DNA of 32,669 bases, taken from Bacteroidota bacterium (lineage in GTDB: Bacteria; Bacteroidota; Bacteroidia; Flavobacteriales; Flavobacteriaceae). Location of the stretch: contig JAEYTL010000006.1 of the NCBI GenBank assembly GCA_023434025.1, forward strand, positions 1-32,669, read 5' to 3'. The notes under the pieces were generated by a model that saw only the letters and a program-made list of their open reading frames with translations, ran no database searches and had not been told where the DNA came from. Below are positions 7,452 to 14,607 of this stretch, piece after piece. Position 1 is the stretch's first letter, and each line of letters starts with the position of its first letter. The translations under genes and the position numbers were made by a program.

Positions 7452-8798
7452 ATGAAAAAATTCTTCAGATTTTTAGGCATTGCTCTTTTACTGCTGGTAG
7501 TTTATGTTGGAATAACAACTTATCCTAAACTGGATATTGTTTCAGGTTTTTCGGCCAAAAGTGTGGCTTCAGGACATTTTATTGACGGACGATCACTTGA
7601 AATTATTGAAAATGGTGATAATGATATTGAAAGTGTTCGCTTAGCTAAAAACGAAATTGACGAACAAGGCAAATTTGTCATTTCTTCTGCTTTTGGATTA
7701 AAAAAACGAAAAGCCATTTACCGAGAAGGATTGGGAGCCACTTTGATAAATGATGATTTTGATGAAACGAAGCCCTATTTGGTTCCGAAACGAAACAAAA
7801 CAGCGATTAATTTACCTTTTCCGTATGGAAGTTTTGAACCAAAAGACACGCTTTTTCCGGAAGTGAATTACGAAAGACTCAATTTGGCTGTTGCCGATGC
7901 ATTTGATCAAAAAGGCGAAAAAATCAAACGAACCCGTGCTTTATTAGTGATTTATAAAGACCAAATCATCGCCGAAAAATACGAAGATGGTTTTTCTAAA
8001 AACACCAAATTCTTAGGTTGGTCGATGACCAAAAGTATTACGGCAACTTATTTTGGGATTTTGCAATACCAGGGAAAAATAGACCTCAACAAACCCGTTG
8101 GGTTAGCGGAATGGACGAAGGATGAACGTTCGAAAATCACATTTCACAATTTGATTCAAATGAATTCCGGTCTGGAGTGGGAAGAAGATTACGGCAAAAT
8201 ATCCGATGTAACGAAAATGCTTTTCTTGGCAAAAGATATGCCTAAAGTACAATTGGAAAAACCGGCTGCTTTTGCACCCAATACGCATTGGAATTACTCT
8301 TCAGGAACCACAAATTTGTTGTCCGGTATTTTGAGAAGACAATTCAAAACACACCAACAATATTTAGATTTTTGGTATGCTTCGTTGATTGATAAAATCG
8401 GCATGCATTCGATGTTGATTGAACCCGATATGGCCGGGAATTTCGTGGGCTCATCCTATGGTTGGGCAACGGCTCGCGATTGGGCGAAGTTTGGCTTGCT
8501 TTATTTGCATGAAGGTAATTGGAACGGCGAACAAATTTTTGATAGAAGTTGGGCAAACTATGTGGCGACTCCAACACCCACATCTAACGGAGATTACGGC
8601 GGTCATTTTTGGCTCAATGCCGGTGGAAAATATCCTGATATACCCAAAGATATGTATTATGCAAGCGGTTACCAAGGGCAGAAAGTCATCATTATTCCGA
8701 GTAAAGACATGGTGATTGTTCGTTTTGGCTTGACGGAAGATGCCGATTTTGATTTTAACGGGATGATGAGGGATATCATTTCATCAGTTAAGTTGTAA
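7452..8798 (+). CDS. Serine hydrolase, beta-lactamase class C / penicillin-binding family
   Basis: 448 residues from the ATG at 7452, chosen because it places a signal or anchor segment at the N-terminus (MKKFFRFLGIALLLLVVYVG); an ATG 21 bases earlier is possible. The beta-lactamase fold motifs are Ser191-x-x-Lys194 in GWSMTKSI, Tyr282-Ser-Ser in WNYSSGTTNLL, and a GYQGQ stretch near the C-terminus in place of the KTG box. This pattern is typical of esterase/peptidase-type family members rather than true beta-lactamases, so the substrate is unknown. The first 150 residues are a non-catalytic extension. The protein is probably periplasmic or anchored in the inner membrane. The gene interrupts the suf locus on the opposite strand and shows no functional tie to it. 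Confidence 0.9.
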   Translation: MKKFFRFLGIALLLLVVYVGITTYPKLDIVSGFSAKSVASGHFIDGRSLEIIENGDNDIESVRLAKNEIDEQGKFVISSAFGLKKRKAIYREGLGATLINDDFDETKPYLVPKRNKTAINLPFPYGSFEPKDTLFPEVNYERLNLAVADAFDQKGEKIKRTRALLVIYKDQIIAEKYEDGFSKNTKFLGWSMTKSITATYFGILQYQGKIDLNKPVGLAEWTKDERSKITFHNLIQMNSGLEWEEDYGKISDVTKMLFLAKDMPKVQLEKPAAFAPNTHWNYSSGTTNLLSGILRRQFKTHQQYLDFWYASLIDKIGMHSMLIEPDMAGNFVGSSYGWATARDWAKFGLLYLHEGNWNGEQIFDRSWANYVATPTPTSNGDYGGHFWLNAGGKYPDIPKDMYYASGYQGQKVIIIPSKDMVIVRFGLTEDADFDFNGMMRDIISSVKL

Positions 8799-8804
8799 TT
8801 TAAC

Positions 8805-8848
8805 CGCAAAGGACGCAAAGTTTGTATATTAACTTTGCGTCCTTTGCG
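8805..8848. terminator. 18-bp perfect hairpin between convergent serine hydrolase and sufD genes
   Basis: Bases 8805-8822 (CGCAAAGGACGCAAAGTT) pair perfectly with 8831-8848, loop 8 bases. A second, mutually exclusive pairing joins TTAACCGCAAAG (8800-8811) with CTTTGCGGTTAA (8863-8874). There is no T-run directly after the stem, so terminator function is plausible from position (both flanking genes converge on it) but not certain. Confidence 0.6.
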
Positions 8849-8877
8849 TAAACATTAGCAATCTTTGCGGTTAAACC

Positions 8878-10194
8878 TTACAAATCAAACCCCAGATTAA
8901 CCCCCAATTTCATCGCAATAATCTTCGTGATGCGTTGTTTGAGTTCCGGTATTTTGATGCTTTCAATCACTTCATTGGAAAAAGCATAAAGCAATAACGC
9001 TTTGGCTTCTTTTTGCGGGATGCCGCGTTGTTGCATATAGAACATTGCTCGTTCGTCTAACTGACCAATCGTACAACCATGGGAACATTTGACATCATCG
9101 GCAAAAATTTCTAACTGCGGTTTGGCATTAATCGTGGCTTTGTCGCTTAATAAAATGTTATTATTTTGCTGAAAGGCATCCGTCTTTTGGGCTTCTTTTT
9201 CTACAAAAATCTTTCCGTTGAAAACCCCGGTGGAGCTTCCGCCTAAAATGGTTTTATAGTTTTGGTGACTTTCGCAATTCGGTGAGGCGTGATTCACTAA
9301 GGTGTAATGATCCACGTGTTGCTTATCGCCAATAATCGTAATTCCTTTTAAGGTTGAATCGATTCGTTCGCCAAAATGATAGAAATTCAGGTTGTTTCGG
9401 GTGATGTTTCCACCAAACGAAAACGTATGCACCGCTACTCTGCTTTCCTGCTTTTGAGAAATATAGGTATTGTCAATCAAGTTGGCCGTTTGTTCGTCGT
9501 TTTGAATTTTATAATAATCGACAATTGCCCGTTTCTGAGCAAAAATTTCCGTTACCGAATTGGTCAGCACAGGATTGCTGTTCAAACTTTGATGTCGTTC
9601 TATGATTTGCACATGAGCATTTTCGCCCACAATAATCAAATTGCGGGGTTGCACCATTAATGCGTTTTCATTTCCGGTAGAAAAATGAATGATTTCAATG
9701 GGTTTGTCAGCCACTTTGTTTTTAGGAATGTTGATAAAAGCTCCTTCTTGTGCAAAAGCGGTATTTAAACTCGTTAGTGTTTCGTCTTTGTTTGCAATTT
9801 GGTTAAAATAGGTGTCCAAAATCATCTTGTATTTTGGCTTGGTCAATACCGAAGAAAGCAGACAAACATCAATCCCTTCGTGTGTGGTTGACGACATAAA
9901 CGAACTGAATTTTCCATCGACAAAAACCAACTTATACGTGTCAATTTCGTGTAGAAAAAATTTCTTTACCTCTTTAAATTCAATGGCATTTTCCCGTTTT
10001 GGAAAAACAGAAAAATCGTTTTTTAATACTGAATTCAGTGATGTGTATTTCCAGGCTTCCTCTTTTTTAGTTGGGAAACCTTTGTTTTCAAAATTCTTAA
10101 TGGCAGAAGTCCGGATATCGTGCAACTCGGCGGTTACATCAACTTTTTCTTCAAATGCCATGAAGGATGATATGAGTTTTTCTTTTAAATCCAT
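8878..10194 (-). CDS. sufD: Fe-S cluster scaffold subunit SufD
   Basis: 438 residues. SufD pairs with SufB in the SufBC2D scaffold and is needed for iron entry during cluster assembly. The C-terminal SufBD beta-helix core is plain: GGSSTGVFNGKIFV, then CSHGCTIGQLDERAMFY, where His372 corresponds to the conserved SufD histidine and Cys370/Cys374 flank it. The closing helix (PQKEAKALLLYAFSNEVI) is typical of SufB/SufD. The N-terminal 90 residues hold the WKYTSLN element seen in SufD proteins. Lies 69 bases downstream of sufC, across a hairpin repeat. Confidence 0.96.
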   Translation of the reverse strand: MDLKEKLISSFMAFEEKVDVTAELHDIRTSAIKNFENKGFPTKKEEAWKYTSLNSVLKNDFSVFPKRENAIEFKEVKKFFLHEIDTYKLVFVDGKFSSFMSSTTHEGIDVCLLSSVLTKPKYKMILDTYFNQIANKDETLTSLNTAFAQEGAFINIPKNKVADKPIEIIHFSTGNENALMVQPRNLIIVGENAHVQIIERHQSLNSNPVLTNSVTEIFAQKRAIVDYYKIQNDEQTANLIDNTYISQKQESRVAVHTFSFGGNITRNNLNFYHFGERIDSTLKGITIIGDKQHVDHYTLVNHASPNCESHQNYKTILGGSSTGVFNGKIFVEKEAQKTDAFQQNNNILLSDKATINAKPQLEIFADDVKCSHGCTIGQLDERAMFYMQQRGIPQKEAKALLLYAFSNEVIESIKIPELKQRITKIIAMKLGVNLGFDL

Positions 10195-10200
10195 TTGTTC

Positions 10201-10265
10201 AGTTTTCAGTCGCAGTTTTCAGTCGCAGTCGCAGTTTCTGATAACTGCGACTGCGACTGAAAACT
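10201..10265. repeat. 13-base tandem unit with 23-bp perfect inverted repeat, sufC/sufD junction
   Basis: AGTTTTCAGTCGC occurs at 10201-10213 and 10214-10226, followed by a partial AGTCGC repeat. Bases 10214-10236 pair perfectly with 10243-10265 over 23 bases, loop 6 bases. The stem touches the sufC stop codon. It is the same repeat family as 4781-4848, and could set the ratio of SufC to SufD by slowing exonucleases or limiting read-through. Confidence 0.85.
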
Positions 10266-11013
10266 AATTTAATTCGCTTTTTATCCAATCGTACCCTCTT
10301 TCTTCCAACTCCAACGCCAATTCTTTTCCGCCGGATTTTACGATTTTTCCATCCATCAGAACATGTACAAAATCAGGAACAATATAATCTAATAAACGTT
10401 GATAATGCGTGATGACCAAAACTGCATTGTCCTGACTTTTTAATTTATTTACGCCGTTAGCTACAATTCGCAACGCATCAATATCTAAACCGGAATCAGT
10501 TTCGTCTAAGATGGCCAATTTGGGTTCTAACATCGCCATTTGAAAGATTTCATTCCGCTTTTTTTCACCACCCGAAAAACCTTCGTTTAACGAACGGGAT
10601 AAAAACTTGCGATCTATCTCTAATAGTTCTGATTTTTCACGGATGAGTTTCAGCATTTCGTTGGCCGGCATTTCCTCTTTTCCGTTGGCTTTCCGGTGCT
10701 CATTAATAGCCGTTTTCATGAAGTTTGTAACTGAAACACCCGGGATTTCCACCGGATACTGAAATGATAAGAAAACACCTTTATGAGCTCTCTCTTCCGG
10801 AGCCAATTCCGAAATATCTTCGCCGTCCAATAGTATTTCGCCTTCTGAAACTTCATAGTTTTCATTTCCGGCAATAATAGAAGAAAGAGTTGATTTTCCG
10901 GCACCATTAGGCCCCATGATGGCATGTACTTCTCCGGCTTTGATTTCAAGGTTAATGCCTTTTAATATTTCTTTGTCTTCAACACTTGCGTGTAGATTTT
11001 TTATGCTTAACAT
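10264..11013 (-). CDS. sufC: Fe-S cluster assembly ATPase SufC
   Basis: 249 residues, standard SufC length. ABC-type ATPase whose dimerisation reshapes the SufB-SufD scaffold. Walker A GPNGAGKST with Lys40, Q-loop FLSFQYPVEIPG, ABC signature FSGGEKKRNE (146-155), Walker B LAILDETDSGLD with Asp170/Glu171 and the SufC-specific DETDSGLD, H-loop His203. Soluble with no membrane segment. Second scaffold gene after sufB; the 140-base gap to sufB carries inverted repeats. Confidence 0.98.
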   Translation of the reverse strand: MLSIKNLHASVEDKEILKGINLEIKAGEVHAIMGPNGAGKSTLSSIIAGNENYEVSEGEILLDGEDISELAPEERAHKGVFLSFQYPVEIPGVSVTNFMKTAINEHRKANGKEEMPANEMLKLIREKSELLEIDRKFLSRSLNEGFSGGEKKRNEIFQMAMLEPKLAILDETDSGLDIDALRIVANGVNKLKSQDNAVLVITHYQRLLDYIVPDFVHVLMDGKIVKSGGKELALELEERGYDWIKSELN

Positions 11014-11022
11014 ATTATTTTT

Positions 11023-11143
11023 AGTTTCAGGTTTAACGTTTCAGGTTATTGAATATTGTCCTTGAAACGTTTAGATTAAATTATCTTTTTAAGTTTATTA
11101 CTCAGTGTTTTTTAAGTTCAGGAACAACTTGAAACCTGAAACT
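11023..11143. repeat. Nested inverted repeats in the sufB/sufC gap
   Basis: AGTTTCAGGTTT (11023-11034) is the reverse complement of 11132-11143, and inside it AACGTTTCA (11035-11043) pairs with TGAAACGTT (11063-11071). The unit GTTTCAGG recurs several times on both strands. The sequence differs from the 13-base repeat at the other suf junctions but has the same style. Confidence 0.6.
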
Positions 11144-11153
11144 TGAAACAAAA

Positions 11154-12602
11154 TTATCCCACCGAACCTTCCAGCGAAATCTCCAACAATTTCTGAGCTT
11201 CTACGGCAAATTCCATCGGTAGTTTATTCAACACTTCTTTGCTGAAACCATTTACGATCAATGCAATGGCTTTTTCGGTTGGAATGCCACGTTGATTGCA
11301 ATAAAACACCTGGTCTTCTCCAATTTTAGAGGTCGTGGCTTCATGTTCAATTTTGGCCGTGGTGTTTTTACTTTCGATATACGGAAAAGTATGAGCTCCA
11401 CAATTATTGCCCATCAACAGCGAATCACATTGCGAAAAATTCCGGGCATTTTCTGCTCTTGATGAAATTTGAACCAAACCACGATAACTGTTTTGTGATT
11501 TTCCGGCCGAAATTCCTTTGGAAATAATGGTCGATCTGGTATTTTTACCCAAATGAATCATCTTGGTGCCGGTATCGGCCTGCTGGTGATTATTCGTCAC
11601 GGCAATGGAATAAAATTCTCCGATCGAATTATCGCCTTTCAACACACAGGACGGATATTTCCAGGTAACGGCTGAACCGGTTTCTACCTGTGTCCACGAG
11701 ATTTTTGCGTTTTTCTCGCACAATCCTCTTTTGGTCACGAAATTATAAACTCCGCCTTTTCCTTCTTTGTTTCCGGGAAACCAGTTCTGAACAGTAGAGT
11801 ATTTGATCTCAGCATCATCCAATGCAATTAATTCCACCACCGCCGCATGCAGTTGGTTTTCATCCCTGCTGGGTGCGGTACAGCCTTCTAAATAAGAAAC
11901 ATAGCTGCCTTCGTCTGCAATGACCAACGTTCGTTCAAACTGACCTGTTCCGGCTTGATTGATACGGAAATAGGTGGATAATTCCATCGGACAACGAACC
12001 CCTTTCGGGATATAACAAAAACTTCCGTCTGAAAAAACAGCGGAATTCAAAGCAGCATAAAAATTATCCCGTTGCGGAACAACCGTTCCCAAATATTTCT
12101 GAACCAACTCCGGATGTTCTTTAATAGCTTCAGAAATACTCATGAAAATAATGCCTTTCTCCGCTAAGGTTTTTTTGAACGTTGTAGCGACTGAAACCGA
12201 ATCTACAACAATATCCATAGCAATATTGTTCATTTTTTTCTGTTCATCAATAGAAATTCCCAGCTTTTTATACATAGCCAGCAATTCCGGATCCACATCG
12301 TCTAAGGTTTTATTCGGATCTGCTTTTTTGGGAGCAGAATAGTACGAAATCGCTTGAAAATCGGGTTTTTCATACCGTACATTAGCCCATTCGGGTTCGG
12401 TCATTTCCTGCCAGGCACGAAAAGCTTCCAAACGCCAGTCGGTCATCCATTGCGGTTCTTCCTTTTTCTGAGAAATCGCACGAACAATGTCTTCATTTAA
12501 GCCAACAGGAAACGTTTCCGAGTCTAATTCGGTGTAAAACCCGTATTCGTATTCTTTGTTTTCTAACTCGACTTTTAAGTCGTCTTCGGTATATTTTGCC
12601 AT
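11154..12602 (-). CDS. sufB: Fe-S cluster scaffold subunit SufB
   Basis: 482 residues. SufB is the main scaffold on which the cluster is built, together with SufC and SufD. The conserved cysteine corresponding to E. coli Cys405 is Cys392 (NFSQCDSLLMG), and the acidic ligand region is His420-Glu421 in IEHEATTSKIG, matching E. coli His433-Glu434. Family blocks SFCYIPKGVRCPMELSTYFR and EGCTAPSRDENQLHAAVVE are intact. Located 61 bases after the SufA-type gene, across a 9-bp stem-loop. Confidence 0.98.
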   Translation of the reverse strand: MAKYTEDDLKVELENKEYEYGFYTELDSETFPVGLNEDIVRAISQKKEEPQWMTDWRLEAFRAWQEMTEPEWANVRYEKPDFQAISYYSAPKKADPNKTLDDVDPELLAMYKKLGISIDEQKKMNNIAMDIVVDSVSVATTFKKTLAEKGIIFMSISEAIKEHPELVQKYLGTVVPQRDNFYAALNSAVFSDGSFCYIPKGVRCPMELSTYFRINQAGTGQFERTLVIADEGSYVSYLEGCTAPSRDENQLHAAVVELIALDDAEIKYSTVQNWFPGNKEGKGGVYNFVTKRGLCEKNAKISWTQVETGSAVTWKYPSCVLKGDNSIGEFYSIAVTNNHQQADTGTKMIHLGKNTRSTIISKGISAGKSQNSYRGLVQISSRAENARNFSQCDSLLMGNNCGAHTFPYIESKNTTAKIEHEATTSKIGEDQVFYCNQRGIPTEKAIALIVNGFSKEVLNKLPMEFAVEAQKLLEISLEGSVG

Positions 12603-12614
12603 TTTTTTTATATT

Positions 12615-12647
12615 AACCCTAACTGCGTTTAAAACACTGTTAGGGTT
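12615..12647. repeat. 9-bp stem-loop in the sufA-type/sufB gap
   Basis: AACCCTAAC (12615-12623) pairs perfectly with GTTAGGGTT (12639-12647) with a 15-base loop, 13 bases upstream of the sufB start on the minus strand. No T-run. Its closeness to the start could affect sufB translation. Confidence 0.5.
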
Positions 12648-12663
12648 GAAAATAATTTAATTT

Positions 12664-12993
12664 TTAAAGCGAAAAACTTTCCCCGCAACCACAGGTTCTG
12701 TTCGCATTCGGGTTGTTAAACACAAACCCTTTTCCGTTAAGACCTCCTGAAAATTCTAAAATTGTTCCGGCCAGGTAGAGAAAACTTTTCTTTTCTACCG
12801 CTACTTTTATATCGTTGTCTTCGAACACTTTATCGTTTTCTCCGATTACTTTATCAAATTTTAATTCATAAGACAAACCGGAGCAACCACCACTTTTTAC
12901 CCCCACGCGAACATAGTCACGAGCGGCATCAAAGCCATCTTCCGACATTAAGTCGATAATCTTTTTTCTGGCTGTATCTGAAACCTTTATCAT
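12664..12993 (-). CDS. A-type iron-sulfur carrier (SufA/IscA/HesB family)
   Basis: 109 residues. The three cluster-binding cysteines of the family are present: Cys37 in SGGCSGLSY, and Cys101 and Cys103 in TCGCGESFSL. A-type carriers take clusters from the scaffold and pass them to target proteins. First gene of the sufBCD unit on the minus strand, followed by sufB. SufA, IscA and ErpA cannot be separated on sequence alone; position argues for the SufA role. The start ATG at 12993 lies just downstream of the candidate promoter at 13024-13031. Confidence 0.95.
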   Translation of the reverse strand: MIKVSDTARKKIIDLMSEDGFDAARDYVRVGVKSGGCSGLSYELKFDKVIGENDKVFEDNDIKVAVEKKSFLYLAGTILEFSGGLNGKGFVFNNPNANRTCGCGESFSL

Positions 12994-13023
12994 ATACTAT
13001 TTTGATTTTGTCTAAATTAACTG

Positions 13024-13031
13024 CAAAGATA
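13024..13031 (-). promoter_or_regulatory. Candidate -7 element for the sufA-B-C-D unit
   Basis: Minus strand reads TATCTTTG, an exact TAnnTTTG match, 31 bases upstream of the first gene of the unit. The -33 region is not clear. I see no IscR-like operator that I could defend. Confidence 0.55.
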
Positions 13032-13164
13032 CATCAAAATAAGAATTTTAAAAGGATTCCTAACATTTTTATAACGAATGAACAGATAGAAAATAGTTAT
13101 TATTAACCTGAAAAAAGAGAAGTTTTTAGTAATTTGCAAAACATTTTTATGAAACTTGTCTGTT

Positions 13165-14028
13165 ATGAAACTATATTCCATCGAAGCCGGCAACTTTAAA
13201 CTGGATGGTGGTGCCATGTTTGGCGTGGTGCCCAAAACCATTTGGAACCGAACCAATCCTGCCGACGAAAATAACCTTATCGATATTGCGGCCCGTTGTT
13301 TATTGATTGAAAAAGGAAACCGATTAACGTTGATCGACACCGGAATGGGCAACAAACAATCGGATAAATTTTTTGGTTATTATTCGCTTTGGGGCAGCCA
13401 TTCTCTGGATCAATCCCTGGCTGAATATGGTTTTCACCGTGATGATGTAACCGATGTTTTTATGACGCACCTGCATTTTGATCATTGCGGAGGCAGCGTA
13501 AACTGGAACAAAGACCGCACGGGTTATGAAGTTGCTTTTAAAAATGCCAAATTTTGGACCAATGAAAACCATTGGAACTGGGCCACGCAGCCTAATGCCC
13601 GTGAAAAAGCTTCTTTTTTGCATGAAAACATCATTCCGATGCAGGAAAGCGGTCAGTTACATTTTATCAAAAGACCCGATAGTGATTTTGGTTTTTCGGA
13701 AGAAATAGATTTCGGTATTTTCTATGCGGATGGTCATACCGAAAAACAAATGCTTCCTCACATAAAATACGAAGACAAAACCATTGTTTATTGTGCCGAT
13801 TTATTGGCTACAGCCGGACACATACCCATTCCGTATGTGATGGGATATGATACCCGGCCACTTTTAACCTTAGATGAAAAAGCAAAATTTCTAACATCCG
13901 CTGCTGAAAATAACTACTATTTATTTTTAGAACACGATGCCCACAACCAAATTATCACCGTTGAAAAAACTGAAAAAGGGGTTCGTTTAAAAGACGTATT
14001 TACCTGTAAAGACATCCTAAACCTTTAA
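13165..14028 (+). CDS. MBL-fold metallo-hydrolase
   Basis: 287 residues from the ATG at 13165 (MKLYSIEAGNFKLDGG); a TTG nine bases earlier is in frame but less likely. The zinc-binding signature HLHFDH (His102, His104, Asp106, His107) lies within THLHFDHCGG. IDTGMG (58-63) precedes it. A second metal-site histidine is likely in DGHTEKQ, and an aspartate in YCADLL. The layout is that of the lactonase/YtnP-like branch of the metallo-beta-lactamase fold, which hydrolyses lactones or esters, but the substrate cannot be told. No signal peptide. A near-match TAATTTG promoter element lies just upstream. It stands as a single gene between the divergent suf unit and marR. Confidence 0.92.
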   Translation: MKLYSIEAGNFKLDGGAMFGVVPKTIWNRTNPADENNLIDIAARCLLIEKGNRLTLIDTGMGNKQSDKFFGYYSLWGSHSLDQSLAEYGFHRDDVTDVFMTHLHFDHCGGSVNWNKDRTGYEVAFKNAKFWTNENHWNWATQPNAREKASFLHENIIPMQESGQLHFIKRPDSDFGFSEEIDFGIFYADGHTEKQMLPHIKYEDKTIVYCADLLATAGHIPIPYVMGYDTRPLLTLDEKAKFLTSAAENNYYLFLEHDAHNQIITVEKTEKGVRLKDVFTCKDILNL

Positions 14029-14071
14029 AAATCAACTACTATCAATTGTTAAATTTCTATTAAATATTTAT

Positions 14072-14091
14072 TTGATATATCAATTATTGAT
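14072..14091. promoter_or_regulatory. Overlapping palindromes upstream of marR, candidate MarR operator
   Basis: TTGATATATCAA (14072-14083) is a perfect 12-base palindrome, and ATCAATTATTGAT (14079-14091) is a 13-base palindrome overlapping it. They lie just upstream of the -7 element of the marR gene, where a MarR-type dimer would block RNA polymerase. Self-regulation is an inference from position. Confidence 0.5.
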
Positions 14092-14101
14092 TAGTCATAT
14101 T

Positions 14102-14109
14102 TATATTTG
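14102..14109 (+). promoter_or_regulatory. Candidate -7 element for marR and the downstream outer membrane protein gene
   Basis: TATATTTG is an exact TAnnTTTG match, 14 bases before the marR ATG. No TTG at the usual -33 distance, which would fit a regulated or weak promoter. Confidence 0.5.
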
Positions 14110-14123
14110 ATTAAAATTACAAC

Positions 14124-14552
14124 ATGGAAAAAATAAGCAGCGTTATCTTTTATTCGATGGATCAGAGCATTAGAACCTACAGGATGTTTGCCCAAAAGCG
14201 GTTAAAAGAAAACGGATTAAAAATCACCATTGATCAATGGCTCGTGTTAAAAACCATCAACGAAAATCCGGGCATTGCTCAAAATGAACTGGCTGAGTTA
14301 GTGTTTAAAGACAATGCCTCAGTTACCCGTATCATTGAATTATTGGTAAAATCCGGTTATTTAGAAAGAAAAACAGCTCAAAACGACAGAAGAAGATCTA
14401 TTCTGAAAATCAATTCATTGGGCTCAAAAACCATTGAAAAAGTTTATAAAGTAGTTCAGGAAAACAGGCAAATCGCTCTAACCGGAATTAATCAAGCCGA
14501 GTTAGAGATGGTCGATCGGATTTTAAAAAAAATAAGTCAAAATTGTAAATAG
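14124..14552 (+). CDS. MarR family transcriptional regulator
   Basis: 142 residues with the winged helix-turn-helix layout of MarR: ITIDQWLVLKTINENPGIAQNELAELVFKDNASVTRIIELLVKSGYLERK, then the wing with NDRRRSILKINSLG (about residues 90-104). These dimeric regulators usually respond to a small molecule and repress a neighbouring operon. The outer-membrane protein gene starts 55 bases downstream on the same strand, so the two are probably one unit and the likely target. Palindromes at 14072-14091 are a plausible binding site. Confidence 0.93.
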   Translation: MEKISSVIFYSMDQSIRTYRMFAQKRLKENGLKITIDQWLVLKTINENPGIAQNELAELVFKDNASVTRIIELLVKSGYLERKTAQNDRRRSILKINSLGSKTIEKVYKVVQENRQIALTGINQAELEMVDRILKKISQNCK

Positions 14553-14607
14553 TTTCAATCATCAATCAATCCAACTGCTAATCACAGTTAAAAAAACGAA
14601 ATCAGTT

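Noticed and set aside
7452..8798. True class C beta-lactamase causing drug resistance
   Set aside because: The SxxK and Tyr motifs fit, but the KTG box is replaced by a GYQGQ-type stretch and there is a 150-residue N-terminal extension, typical of other serine hydrolases.
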